From: Saprospiraceae bacterium
GTDB taxonomy: Bacteria; Bacteroidota; Bacteroidia; Chitinophagales; Saprospiraceae
Direction: 5' to 3'
Length of the DNA stretch: 64,000 nucleotides
Assembly (NCBI GenBank): GCA_016714785.1
Contig: JADKCC010000016.1
Location: forward strand, 62,001 to 126,000
Part shown: one piece after another, positions 17,103-25,826 of the stretch
Layout: each line of letters begins with the position of its first letter
Numbering within the stretch: position 1 is the first letter of the stretch
Notes under the pieces: generated by a model
What the model was told of the DNA's origin: nothing
Databases searched by the model: none
The model's input: only the letters and a program-made list of their open reading frames with translations
Made by a program: the position numbers and the translations under genes

Positions 17103-17573
17103 ATGGCTGAAAATATTTCTTTGTTGCAAGAAGATGTCAAACATGTAGAAGTGACAGGATATACTTTAGAGAAAACCGTAAAGTTAATGAAACTGACCTT
17201 TTCTAGAATATTGTTGATGTATCCAGAAATAGATGTTACGGTAGATCAATGGGTCATCATACATTTACTGCACAAACATCAGAAACTTAGCCAACAAGAA
17301 ATTGGTGACTTGGCTTTTAAGGATGCTCCTACTATCACAAGAATGCTGGATTTGTTGGAAACCAAAAAAATAATCACTCGAAAAGCAGATAAGACTGATA
17401 AAAGAAAATACAAAATTGCATTAACATCTCTTGGGAAAAAGAAATTTGAAGCCATACAGCCGATCGTTAAGAATTTTAGAGCAGAAGCTTATGATGGACT
17501 AAGTGATGTTGAACTAGAGATGTTAGAAAAGACATTAAAAAAGATTTTTGAAAACCTTTCAAAACAGAATTAA
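17103..17573 (+). CDS. MarR-family transcriptional regulator
   Basis: A 156-residue winged-helix regulator. Seen: the recognition region QKLSQQEIGDLAFKDAPTIT then RMLDLLETKKIITRKADKTD with the typical wing Asp-Lys-Arg (DKRKYKIALTSLGKKKFE). Its stop is one base before the start of homogentisate dioxygenase, so both are co-transcribed; the obvious inference is control of tyrosine/aromatic catabolism in response to a pathway intermediate. Ligand and operator are not shown by the sequence. A small inverted repeat at 17082-17093 is a possible binding site. Confidence 0.88.
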   Translation: MAENISLLQEDVKHVEVTGYTLEKTVKLMKLTFSRILLMYPEIDVTVDQWVIIHLLHKHQKLSQQEIGDLAFKDAPTITRMLDLLETKKIITRKADKTDKRKYKIALTSLGKKKFEAIQPIVKNFRAEAYDGLSDVELEMLEKTLKKIFENLSKQN

Positions 17574-17574
17574 T

Positions 17575-18726
17575 ATGCATTATCATTCATTAGGTAATAT
17601 ACCAACTAAACGACACATTCAATTTAGAAAACCTGATGGTCAATTGTATAGCGAGCAGCTATTTTCAACCGAAGGATTTAGTGATATGTATTCATTGCTT
17701 TATCACAATCATCCACCAACGATGATTACACAGGTTGGGGAACCTATCAATGTAGCACCTAAAACGGTGCATGATAAACAACTGAAGCATAGAAGTTTGC
17801 AAGGTTTTAATATTGCCCCCGAAGAAGACTATCTAGAAAGCCGAAAACCTGTTCTAGTCAATAATGATTGCCGCATCATCTTGTCTGCACCGACCAAAAG
17901 TATGACAGATTATTTTTATAAAAATGCAGATGCAGATGAGTGTATTTTTGTACATATTGGCTCTGGTACTCTAAAAACCATGTATGGAGACATACGTTTT
18001 GAATATGGTGATTATTTGGTAATACCTCGGGGCACTATCTATCAGCTATCATTTGACACCCCTGAAAATAGACTTTTTATAGTAGAATCGACTTCACCGA
18101 TTTTGACACCCAAACGATATAGAAATGATTTTGGTCAATTGATGGAACACTCACCCTTTTGTGAGCGCGACATCCGAAAACCCAATGTTTTAGTGACCTA
18201 TGATGAAAAAGGTGATTTTCTTCTCTATATCAAAAAACAAGACAACCTCTACCCTTACCATTATAAAGCCCATCCTTTCGACGTAGTTGGTTGGGATGGG
18301 TTTTTATACCCTTATGCTTTTTCTATTCATAACTTTGAACCTATCACAGGGCGAGTCCATTTGCCACCACCCATTCATCAGACATTTGAGACACGTAGCT
18401 TTGTGATTTGCTCATTTGTGCCGAGGATGTATGATTACCATCCATTAGCTATACCCGCACCATACAATCACAGTAATATAGATAGTGACGAGGTACTATA
18501 TTATGTGGATGGTGAGTTTATGAGTAGAAAGCACGTGGACAAAGGACAAATCACCCTGCATCCAGGAGGTATTCCACATGGACCACATCCTGGAACGGCG
18601 GAAAAAAGTATAGGTCAAAAAGAAACAAGAGAACTTGCAGTCATGGTTGATACTTTTAAACCATTGCTCATGACCAATTATGCCATGGGGATTGAAGACG
18701 AGGGTTATGATTTAAGTTGGCTGTGA
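17575..18726 (+). CDS. hmgA: Homogentisate 1,2-dioxygenase
   Basis: Opens the ring of homogentisate to maleylacetoacetate in tyrosine and phenylalanine breakdown. From ATG 17575 it has 383 residues; a longer in-frame start (17548) would overlap the marR-like gene and adds nothing conserved. The cupin-fold enzyme shows the N-terminal MHYHSLGNIPTKRHIQFRKP, the central FEYGDYLVIPRGTIYQLSFD cupin and the C-terminal iron site region PAPYNHSNIDSDEVLYYVDG plus LHPGGIPHGPHPG, which carry the His/Glu ligands. HppD, the preceding enzyme of the pathway, is encoded 95 bp downstream. Maleylacetoacetate isomerase and fumarylacetoacetase are not in the window. Confidence 0.93.
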   Translation: MHYHSLGNIPTKRHIQFRKPDGQLYSEQLFSTEGFSDMYSLLYHNHPPTMITQVGEPINVAPKTVHDKQLKHRSLQGFNIAPEEDYLESRKPVLVNNDCRIILSAPTKSMTDYFYKNADADECIFVHIGSGTLKTMYGDIRFEYGDYLVIPRGTIYQLSFDTPENRLFIVESTSPILTPKRYRNDFGQLMEHSPFCERDIRKPNVLVTYDEKGDFLLYIKKQDNLYPYHYKAHPFDVVGWDGFLYPYAFSIHNFEPITGRVHLPPPIHQTFETRSFVICSFVPRMYDYHPLAIPAPYNHSNIDSDEVLYYVDGEFMSRKHVDKGQITLHPGGIPHGPHPGTAEKSIGQKETRELAVMVDTFKPLLMTNYAMGIEDEGYDLSWL

Positions 18727-18821
18727 TTTTTTTTAGCTTAACTAGTTAAAAAGGTTTACAGTGGTTTAGATGGTTAGCTTAAAATTTTAAAAAGTAATTT
18801 TAAAACGATAATAATAAAAAA

Positions 18822-19946
18822 ATGAATACTTCCACAATCACGCAAACAGCTACCAATACGGATACTTTTCCTATTAATGGTACTGATCATGTTGAATTTT
18901 ATGTTGGAAACGCCAAGCAAACTTGTCTGTTTTATCAACATTGTTTTGGATTTGAATTGATCGCTTACAAAGGGCCAGAGACTGGTTCAAGGGATGTAGT
19001 TTCTTATGTGTTGCAACAAGGCAAAATTAGATTTGTCATTACTGCAGCTTACGACCCAAATCATGAGATCAGCAAACATGTAGCACTTCATGGAGATGGT
19101 GTGAAGGTTTTGGCTCTTTGGGTAGATGATGTAGATGATACATATCACAAAGCTATAGAGCGAGGTGCAGAAAGTGCTTTTGAACCAATTCAACTATGGG
19201 ATGATCATGGTTTTGTAAAAATGGCTGCTATCAAGACTTATGGTGATACCATCCATACATTGGTAGAGCGAAGTCAGTACAATGGAGCGTTTTTGCCAGG
19301 ATATCAACCAAAAAGAAGTCTTGCCCCAGTAAGATCACTAGGGTTCAAATATGTAGATCATTGTGTAGGAAATGTGGAGCTGGGAGATATGAACAAATGG
19401 GTCAAGTTTTATGAAGAAGTGATGGGATTTAAACTCCTAGTTACTTTTGATGATAAAGATATATCTACTGACTATACTGCGCTCATGAGTAAGGTAGTGA
19501 GTAATGGCAATGGTTATATCAAATTTCCAATCAACGAACCAGCAGCAGGAAAGAAAAAATCACAAATTGAGGAATATCTCGACTTTTACAAAAGTGCTGG
19601 TGTCCAACATATTGCCATTGCCACGGATGATATCGTGCATACCGTAGAGTCTTTGAGAAATAATGGGATAGAATTCCTTTATGTTCCAGACAATTATTAC
19701 GAAACTGTATTAGAAAGAGTAGGTGAAATAAAAGAAGACATCGAAGATCTAAAAAGAATGAATATCTTAGTGGACAGAGATGAAGAAGGATATTTATTGC
19801 AAATATTTACCAAACCTATCCAAGATAGACCTACCGTATTTTTTGAAATCATAGAGCGTCATGGTGCCAAGTCTTTTGGTAAAGGCAACTTTAAAGCCCT
19901 TTTTGAAGCAATAGAAAGAGAGCAAGAATTAAGAGGAACTTTATAG
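18822..19946 (+). CDS. hppD: 4-hydroxyphenylpyruvate dioxygenase
   Basis: Fe(II) enzyme that converts 4-hydroxyphenylpyruvate to homogentisate, the substrate of the upstream HmgA. The 374-residue protein has two vicinal-oxygen-chelate halves. The iron ligands of the C-terminal half are visible: His180 in VDHCVGNVE, His263 in VQHIAIATDDI and Glu342 in FFEIIERHG. The substrate-binding end GAKSFGKGNFKALFEAIERE is conserved. It follows hmgA on the same strand after 95 bp and is closed by a strong terminator, so MarR-HmgA-HppD looks like one catabolic unit. Confidence 0.95.
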   Translation: MNTSTITQTATNTDTFPINGTDHVEFYVGNAKQTCLFYQHCFGFELIAYKGPETGSRDVVSYVLQQGKIRFVITAAYDPNHEISKHVALHGDGVKVLALWVDDVDDTYHKAIERGAESAFEPIQLWDDHGFVKMAAIKTYGDTIHTLVERSQYNGAFLPGYQPKRSLAPVRSLGFKYVDHCVGNVELGDMNKWVKFYEEVMGFKLLVTFDDKDISTDYTALMSKVVSNGNGYIKFPINEPAAGKKKSQIEEYLDFYKSAGVQHIAIATDDIVHTVESLRNNGIEFLYVPDNYYETVLERVGEIKEDIEDLKRMNILVDRDEEGYLLQIFTKPIQDRPTVFFEIIERHGAKSFGKGNFKALFEAIEREQELRGTL

Positions 19947-19967
19947 TTTTTTCTATATAAAATTTAG

Positions 19968-20011
19968 CCAGATGTTGTTTTCCAATAGATTACAATATCT
20001 GGTTTTTTTTT
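19968..20011 (+). terminator. Terminator of the tyrosine catabolism operon
   Basis: CCAGAT (19968-19973), with the following TTGT also pairing, meets ATCTGG (19997-20002), followed by nine T. It lies just after hppD. Confidence 0.8.
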
Positions 20012-20031
20012 GCTTTGTGACTTAAGATATT

Positions 20032-21240
20032 TTATGCTCTTTTTTTGTTTAGAAAATAAAATGCCATTGTTATACTCAGGCTGGACAACATAAATATCAA
20101 ATAGGTCATGCTGAAACCGAATTTTTCGGCTAGTTGCATACTGCCTATTGGAGCCAAAATATGCGCAACGCCATAGGCCATCGAATATAAAGCCATATAC
20201 TGTCCACGGCGATCTTCGGTAGGTAGAGATACGGCATAATTGGTCATAAATGGCATAGCAAAAGTTTCTGCAAAAGACATTAATACTATAAAAAGTAACG
20301 CTAATATGAGGGCATCAGAGCCAGAAATCAAAGTCAAAAAGCTAAACACTAACAATAAACTTCCCAAAGAAATCATACGCATGTAACGAGTGATATGTTC
20401 TAGACTTTTTATCAGTGGCATTTCGAAAAGTACTATGATCAATCCATTCAGCGCCAACAAAAGCCCAATCTTTCCTTCAGAAAAACAAAGATCATTTTCC
20501 CAATATACAGGTACACTCGTAAATAGTTGGAAGAATAAGGTAGCCCAAATAGCTGTCAGAAAAATGAAAGTAAGGTAGGGTAGGTCTTTGTACGCAGAAG
20601 GCCCTTTAGGTACTTTTTGTAATTTTTTTTCTGGTACATTGTCAGGATTGAAAGGTAGATAAATAAATAGGATTAATGCTGCACACAAACAAGTAATTGC
20701 ATCTATTAAAAAAATCCATCTATATCCCAAATATTCAGCAACAAGGCCTCCCAATGCGGGACCTACTGAAAATCCTAAATTGATAGCAAATCGCATGAGT
20801 GAAAAGGATCTTGTTCTATTTTCTGGTGCGGAATAGGCAGCAATTGCAACACTATTGGCAGGTCTTAAGGTATCTGTTACCAACGAAAATATAAAAACAG
20901 TCCCTAAAATGAGATAATAATCTGTCAGAAATATCAAAAGTATAAGAAAAAAAGAGCTTCCTATTAGCGAATGTAACTGTATATGATAATAGCCTAATTT
21001 ATCAGTTAATTGTCCACCGATGTATGCACCTATAATGCTCCCCAAACCATAAGCACCCATAACCCATCCTGCTTGTGTTAATGAATAGCCCAAACTCTTT
21101 GTCAAAAATAGGGTCATAAATGGCAGTACCATTGCGCCTGATCTATTGATAAACATGATCAAACTTAGCAACCAAACACTACGCGAAAGACCCGAAAAAG
21201 AGTCTTTGTACATCTGGATGATATTGGAGGGATTTGGCAT
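20032..21240 (-). CDS. Major facilitator superfamily transporter
   Basis: A 402-residue inner membrane carrier with twelve predicted helices. The first half carries the MFS loop 2-3 signature in a GSIIGAYIGGQLTDKLGYY stretch and the family motif around GPALGGLVAEYLGYRW; the second half repeats the fold (LLLALNGLIIVLFEMPLIKS and FAETFAMPFMTNYAVSLPTE). It most resembles drug or metabolite efflux MFS proteins, but the substrate cannot be told. Its start lies 3 bp after the recN stop, so it is the second gene of a recN transcript; the functional link is not obvious. Confidence 0.88.
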   Translation of the reverse strand: MPNPSNIIQMYKDSFSGLSRSVWLLSLIMFINRSGAMVLPFMTLFLTKSLGYSLTQAGWVMGAYGLGSIIGAYIGGQLTDKLGYYHIQLHSLIGSSFFLILLIFLTDYYLILGTVFIFSLVTDTLRPANSVAIAAYSAPENRTRSFSLMRFAINLGFSVGPALGGLVAEYLGYRWIFLIDAITCLCAALILFIYLPFNPDNVPEKKLQKVPKGPSAYKDLPYLTFIFLTAIWATLFFQLFTSVPVYWENDLCFSEGKIGLLLALNGLIIVLFEMPLIKSLEHITRYMRMISLGSLLLVFSFLTLISGSDALILALLFIVLMSFAETFAMPFMTNYAVSLPTEDRRGQYMALYSMAYGVAHILAPIGSMQLAEKFGFSMTYLIFMLSSLSITMAFYFLNKKRA

Positions 21241-21243
21241 AAA

Positions 21244-22899
21244 TTAAATGCCTATTAATTCTTTGGCATTGGCTTTTGCAGCATCTGTCGGCGGATTGCC
21301 ACTCAACATTTTGGCTATTTCGATTACTCTGTCTTCTTGTGACAACTCACGCATAGCCGTAACAGTGCGTTGATCGGTATCAGATTTATAGACCCAAAAA
21401 TGACTCTGTGCTTTGGCTGCGATCTGTGGAGAATGCGTGATCGTGATGATTTGATGTTTTTTAGATAAATTGTGTAAGATAACGCCCATTTTTTGCGCTA
21501 CATCTCCCGATACGCCGGCATCTATTTCATCAAAGATCAAAGTAGGTAATGTAACAGCACCTGCTACGAGTGATTTGATGCAAAGTGTAAGACGAGACAT
21601 TTCACCACCTGATGCTGTATCTTTCAGTGGTAAGAAATCACTGCCTTTATTGGGTGCAAAAAGGATATTAATATCATCAAGTCCTGTAGCCGACAAGGTA
21701 GTAAGTTGTGATGTTTTTACATTGATATAGGCATGGTCCATCGACAGGCTGACCAACAATTCATGTACATTTTTCTCAAATTCAGGAATAACCTTGGTTC
21801 TTTCTTTGCTAAGTTGATCCGCTAATACTCGCAAGGTTTCTTCAGCTTTTTTGGTTTCGAGTGCTAACTTTTCAATTTCAGAAGTAAGATCTGAATAACC
21901 ATCTAGTTTTTGCTGAATATCAGATGCTATTTTGAGCAAATCTACCATAGTGATGACACCGTGTTTTTTTTGCATTCGATTGATGAGATTCAGTCGGGCA
22001 TTGGCATTTTGAATGGCTTCTTCATCGTATTCTGTGGCATCAGCTATGCGAGATGATTCTTTGGCTATATCTGCAAGTTCTTCTCTTACAGAGATCATTC
22101 GGTCGTAGATATCTTGATAAACTTTGTCCAAAGATTTGATACTTCCATACTGATTGGTCAATAATTGTAATTGACCCAGAATGGCATTTTCATCTTCTTC
22201 TAGTCCATGTACCAAGAGTGTACTGTTTTTCTTGATATCTTCAGCAGCAGTCAATTTTTGGAGTAAAGATTCTAATTCATCTTGTTCATCTAGTTTAAAC
22301 TCTGCTTGATTAAACTCAGACATTTGAAAGGTAAGAAACTCAATTTCCTGATTGGCATTTCGATTTTTTTCTTTTAGGTCTTCTAATTTCTTGAATGTTT
22401 GTTTGTATGATTTGTATTGGTTTTTATAGTTATCCAACAAACCTTTATTACCAGCCAAAGCATCGATCATTTCCAATTGAAAAGCGGGCTTTTGGATATC
22501 CAAGGTATCAAACTGTTGGTGTATATCTATCAAACTTTCTGTTAGGGAATGCAAAATATCTAGGGTGACAGGAGAATCATTGACGAATGCTCGACTTTTT
22601 CCGCCTGGCGCTATCTCCCGTCTGATAAGTAGTTCGTCATGATAATCCAAACCTTCTTCCAAAAAATAGTCTTTGATGGCATAGGCTGATATATCAAAAG
22701 TTGCTTCTACATAACACTTTTTTTCTTGGTCGTAAAGGACCTTAGTATCTGCTCTTTTGCCCATAATCAGACCTAGTGCACCTAGTAATATAGACTTACC
22801 TGCACCAGTTTCTCCTGTGATAATGGTGAGCCCTGTTGGAAATTCTATTTCCAATCGCTCAATGATGGCATAATTCTGAATTTCTATCTTTCTCAGCAT
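21244..22899 (-). CDS. recN: DNA repair protein RecN
   Basis: SMC-like ATPase that acts on double-strand breaks. The 551-residue protein has the N-terminal IQNYAIIERLEIEFPTGLT, Walker A GETGAGKSILLGAL (about 30-43), a long coiled-coil middle (about 150-370), the signature ASGGEMSRLTLCIKSL and Walker B TLIFDEIDAGVSGD, then the D-loop/His segment KKHQIITITHSPQIAAKAQS. All are intact, including an A8 coding run (T8 at 21964-21971 on the + strand), useful as a control for homopolymer accuracy. In many Bacteroidota recN follows the bamD-rpoZ-coaBC-DUF4835 cluster; here it has moved. A TACCTTTG box lies seven bases before the ATG. Confidence 0.95.
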   Translation of the reverse strand: MLRKIEIQNYAIIERLEIEFPTGLTIITGETGAGKSILLGALGLIMGKRADTKVLYDQEKKCYVEATFDISAYAIKDYFLEEGLDYHDELLIRREIAPGGKSRAFVNDSPVTLDILHSLTESLIDIHQQFDTLDIQKPAFQLEMIDALAGNKGLLDNYKNQYKSYKQTFKKLEDLKEKNRNANQEIEFLTFQMSEFNQAEFKLDEQDELESLLQKLTAAEDIKKNSTLLVHGLEEDENAILGQLQLLTNQYGSIKSLDKVYQDIYDRMISVREELADIAKESSRIADATEYDEEAIQNANARLNLINRMQKKHGVITMVDLLKIASDIQQKLDGYSDLTSEIEKLALETKKAEETLRVLADQLSKERTKVIPEFEKNVHELLVSLSMDHAYINVKTSQLTTLSATGLDDINILFAPNKGSDFLPLKDTASGGEMSRLTLCIKSLVAGAVTLPTLIFDEIDAGVSGDVAQKMGVILHNLSKKHQIITITHSPQIAAKAQSHFWVYKSDTDQRTVTAMRELSQEDRVIEIAKMLSGNPPTDAAKANAKELIGI

Positions 22900-22906
22900 A
22901 ATGGGA

Positions 22907-22914
22907 CAAAGGTA
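22907..22914 (-). promoter_or_regulatory. Putative -7 box of recN
   Basis: TACCTTTG on the minus strand fits TANNTTTG and ends only 7 bases before the recN ATG, predicting a nearly leaderless transcript. Confidence 0.5.
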
Positions 22915-23134
22915 AAAAGAAATTTGGAGATAAACTTATTGTATATAAAAATGTGTGTGGACATTCTTTGTAATTATTTTTTTGGTCCGTGTTATGAAGC
23001 ATTGCTTATTTGTCCGAGAAATCTTATCAGATACAAAGAGAGCAATTGCTTTTTTTGAAAAAATATTGATAATCCCTTTGAAGGAACAATTAGACTTGAA
23101 CCCTTTAAGAGATACCAAAGATGTGAAACCGTAA

Positions 23135-23533
23135 TCAACCACTAAAATCCAAATAATATACATCCTGTTCATTCCTTACTATGGCGGGTACATAAAAACC
23201 ATTGGATTGTGGGATGACTTCTTGCAAATCAAAAATCTTGCAGGTGGATGGCAGTCCAGTAAATACAAGTGTAAAACCCAGAGTCGAATGCGCCTTTATC
23301 TCAGTCCATACAGGAAATGCACTGATGCGCTCATAGTGGACCAACTCACTAACATGGGATGAATGATGGTCAAATAGAAAGGTAGTAGGCCAAATTCTGA
23401 TAAAAGAACCTTCGTTTTCAGTTTTGCAGATACCGTGCACAATGACTTGCCCTTGGTCGGAAGTGAAAGTTTGAAGCTCCTTTAGCATGGACGGAGCGAT
23501 AAAAGCTTTAGGTTTTTCTATGATGAGTGGCAT
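23135..23533 (-). CDS. Conserved-looking hypothetical protein
   Basis: A 132-residue cytosolic protein without signal peptide or membrane helix. It looks all-beta: QVIVHGICKTENEGSFIRIW, then a His-rich turn TFLFDHHSSHVSELVHYERI and a hydrophobic strand pair TLGFTLVFTGLPSTCKIFDL, QSNGFYVPAIVRNEQDVYYL. The FTLVFxGLPxxCKxFDLxE pattern looks like part of an interaction domain found in Bacteroidota proteins, but I cannot name the family. It lies between recN and rplU, on the recN strand, with 235 bp to the recN start. Codon use resembles its neighbours, so it is probably a real gene. Confidence 0.6.
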   Translation of the reverse strand: MPLIIEKPKAFIAPSMLKELQTFTSDQGQVIVHGICKTENEGSFIRIWPTTFLFDHHSSHVSELVHYERISAFPVWTEIKAHSTLGFTLVFTGLPSTCKIFDLQEVIPQSNGFYVPAIVRNEQDVYYLDFSG

Positions 23534-23637
23534 GATTACTAAACAGATTGATAGTGTAAATGGGTAAAAAATACAAATTTATGCCAAAATATTTAAAAAA
23601 CTTATATTTAGATGATACATGGATAAAAAAATATACT

Positions 23638-23645
23638 TACTTTTG
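23638..23645 (+). promoter_or_regulatory. Putative -7 box of the rplU-rpmA operon
   Basis: TACTTTTG fits TANNTTTG; the rplU ATG is 32 bp downstream. Confidence 0.55.
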
Positions 23646-23677
23646 TGCTCATTTTTAAATCAATAAATTTTTTCACA

Positions 23678-23989
23678 ATGATTGCAATCGTAAATATAGC
23701 TGGTCAGCAATTTAAAGTGACAGAAGGTCAAGAACTTTTTGTCCACCAGTTAGAAGCCGCTGCAGGAGCATCTGTGTCATTCGATCAGGTAATGATGGTT
23801 GACAACAATGGATCTGTCAGAGTAGGCACGCCGGTATTGAGCAATGCCAAAGTAAGCGCCACTGTCATCGGCAACCAAAAAGGTGATAAAGTCGTAGTTT
23901 TTAAGAAAAACAGACGTAAAGGGTATCAAAAGAAAAACGGTCACAGACAAAGTTTTACTAAAATTAAAATCGATTCTATCTCTGCGTAA
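23678..23989 (+). CDS. rplU: 50S ribosomal protein L21
   Basis: Primary 23S rRNA-binding protein of the large subunit. From ATG 23678 (MIAIVNIAGQQFKVTEGQEL) the product has 103 residues, the usual length; the open frame extends 11 codons further but the conserved N-terminus starts here. The family C-terminal basic block VVFKKNRRKGYQKKNGHRQS is present. Unlike some Bacteroidota L21 proteins it has no C-terminal helix-hairpin-helix extension; a domain of that kind occurs separately in the protein at 13543-14415. L27 follows 43 bp downstream. Confidence 0.95.
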   Translation: MIAIVNIAGQQFKVTEGQELFVHQLEAAAGASVSFDQVMMVDNNGSVRVGTPVLSNAKVSATVIGNQKGDKVVVFKKNRRKGYQKKNGHRQSFTKIKIDSISA

Positions 23990-24032
23990 CTTAAGTTAGC
24001 AGGAATTTTCAAATCTAAAAAAGAAAAGAAAA

Positions 24033-24389
24033 ATGGCTCATAAAAAAGGTGTCGGTAGTTCAGACAACGGACGTGATAGTCACAGTAAGAGATTAGGAGT
24101 AAAGCTCTTCGGTGGTCAATATGCAAAAGCAGGTAATATACTTGTAAGACAGAGAGGTACAAGATTCCATCCTGGTGATAATACTTATCTTGGTAAGGAT
24201 TTTACTATACATGCGCAAGTAGCGGGTACAGTAGCGTTCAAGAAGGGTAAAGAAGATAGAACCTGGATATATATTGTTCCAGCACTTAATGAAGTAAAAG
24301 AAACAGTAGCCGCTGTAGCAAAAGCTAAACCTGCTTCTGTTGCGGCTACGCCAGTTGTTGCTCCTGTAGCATCCAACGAAGAAGAATAA
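24033..24389 (+). CDS. rpmA: 50S ribosomal protein L27 with C-terminal Ala/Val-rich extension
   Basis: Ribosomal protein at the peptidyl transferase centre. The first about 85 residues are a normal L27: MAHKKGVGSSDNGRDSHSKR, the LGVKLFGGQYAKAGNILVRQ block and RQRGTRFHPGDNTYLGKDFT. The protein is 118 residues long; the extra about 30 residues form an Ala/Val/Pro/Lys-rich tail (AAVAKAKPASVAATPVVAPV, then acidic end). Such tails occur in Bacteroidota and probably lie on the ribosome surface. A strong terminator follows. Confidence 0.94.
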   Translation: MAHKKGVGSSDNGRDSHSKRLGVKLFGGQYAKAGNILVRQRGTRFHPGDNTYLGKDFTIHAQVAGTVAFKKGKEDRTWIYIVPALNEVKETVAAVAKAKPASVAATPVVAPVASNEEE

Positions 24390-24468
24390 TATTAAGATGC
24401 ATAAATTTTTGAATAGCTTACCAAAATCGATTTTTAAGTAAGACCCATTCAAATAATTAAATTAGCAC

Positions 24469-24506
24469 AAAAAAGGGGTAGAGTCTTAGGATTTTATCCC
24501 TTTTTA
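24469..24506 (+). terminator. Terminator of the rplU-rpmA operon
   Basis: A-run plus GGGG (24469-24478) pairs with CCC and a T-run (24498-24505) around a loop, giving the A-stem-T form of an intrinsic terminator. Confidence 0.7.
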
Positions 24507-24758
24507 TTTTTGTGGATATGGTTACAAAACTGAAGGCGTGCTTTAATTTTAATGCCTTTATGATTCATTTTTGTGAACCTGAATTCGAAATAATATCTTA
24601 ACGATTGTTGGCTAATGGCAATGACTTGGTAGCATAATGAATAAGCATCCTTTATGCTATTATTGTCAGTACTATTAACAATAGAAAAGTATTAGTGATT
24701 TTTTTTAAACCTACACTAAATTATTAGAATTTTTTCTTTCTTAGTGAAATTTAAGCGT
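24507..24758. other. Intergenic region with one weak hairpin
   Basis: No gene seen between the rpmA terminator and the desaturase promoter. The only structure noted is TAGCATAA (24630-24637) against TTTATGCTA (24651-24659), an AT-rich hairpin without a T tract. Confidence 0.4.
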
Positions 24759-24766
24759 TACTTTTG
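24759..24766 (+). promoter_or_regulatory. Putative -7 box of the desaturase gene
   Basis: TACTTTTG fits TANNTTTG and lies 22 bp before the ATG at 24789. Confidence 0.55.
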
Positions 24767-24788
24767 GACTATATTTTAAAAAGAAAAA

Positions 24789-25817
24789 ATGGCCAATTTT
24801 AATAAAGCAGAATTATTAGAAGATGTGAAGGAGTGGCACAATATGCTCAAAAAATATCAAGTACCTAATACCAAAAAAGCGGTAATACAACTCATCAATA
24901 GTTATGGTATCTTTATTGGGATTTGGATTTTACAATTTTTTTTATTTGATTTTTCCGTATATTGGGTAATAGGCTTGGCCATTCTGAATGGATTTTTATT
25001 AGGGCGAATCTTTATTATACAACATGATTGTGGACATAAATCTTTTCTAAGGAATCGAACAGCCAATGATGTGGTAGGCATGGTAAGTAGCTTTTTTACC
25101 TTTATCCCTTACAAATATTGGTCTGCCAACCATAATTTTCATCATGCGCACAATGGTCAAATAGAACATTCAGATATAGGTGATATAGAATGTCTGACAG
25201 TAGAGCAATATGCCAAGCTTTCAGTTATCGGTAAGGTTAAGTACAGAATATATAGAAACCCATTATATTTATTCACAATTGGTGGATTCTTTTATGTTGC
25301 TGTGTACAATCGGTTTGCATTTTTAAAAGATGGAGTATTTGCCAAAGTGCGGCACTCTGTGAAATGGGCCAATATTTTGTATGCCATATTGTACCTAACT
25401 CTTGGGTATGTTATTGGATACAAAGAATTTTTAGTTGTACAGTTTATCAATTTATTCTTTTTTGGCACTTATGCACTATGGTTTTTTTATATTCAGCATC
25501 AATATGAGACTGTTTACAAGAGTACCAAAGATAATTGGAATTATGTGGTTTCTGCATTAAAAGGGAGTACATACTATGATCTGCCTGCGGTATTGCATTG
25601 GCTCACAGGTAATATTGGTTATCACCACATCCATCATTTGAGTCCAGCCATTCCCAATTATCATCTGAAGGCTTGCAATGCAGAGTTTCCTGTATTTGAG
25701 AAGTACACTAATAAGGTTGGCTTTTGGGAGGGATTTAGCAGTGTGTTTGCAAATCTCTATGATGAAAAGGAAGGTAAGATGATATCCTTTGGCGAATACA
25801 GAAGAAGGAAGAAATAG
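24789..25817 (+). CDS. Membrane fatty acid desaturase
   Basis: Integral membrane di-iron enzyme that introduces a double bond into acyl chains. The 342-residue protein has the three histidine boxes: HDCGH (79-83), HNFHHAH (115-121) and HHIHHLS (about 275-281). Hydrophobic segments lie at about 38-76, 155-175 and 190-230 in the usual 2 + 2 arrangement. The third box lacks the leading Gln common in front-end enzymes, so a delta-9/delta-12-type acyl-lipid desaturase is more likely. Transcribed alone from its own promoter; it converges with murB, ten bases apart. A role in membrane fluidity is the natural inference. Confidence 0.9.
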   Translation: MANFNKAELLEDVKEWHNMLKKYQVPNTKKAVIQLINSYGIFIGIWILQFFLFDFSVYWVIGLAILNGFLLGRIFIIQHDCGHKSFLRNRTANDVVGMVSSFFTFIPYKYWSANHNFHHAHNGQIEHSDIGDIECLTVEQYAKLSVIGKVKYRIYRNPLYLFTIGGFFYVAVYNRFAFLKDGVFAKVRHSVKWANILYAILYLTLGYVIGYKEFLVVQFINLFFFGTYALWFFYIQHQYETVYKSTKDNWNYVVSALKGSTYYDLPAVLHWLTGNIGYHHIHHLSPAIPNYHLKACNAEFPVFEKYTNKVGFWEGFSSVFANLYDEKEGKMISFGEYRRRKK

Positions 25818-25826
25818 TATCAGATT

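Noticed and set aside
22994..23134. 46-codon + strand ORF with an end like LRDTKDVKP, faintly like PIN-domain toxins
   Set aside because: Too short, no metal-binding residues, no antitoxin partner; similarity may be chance.
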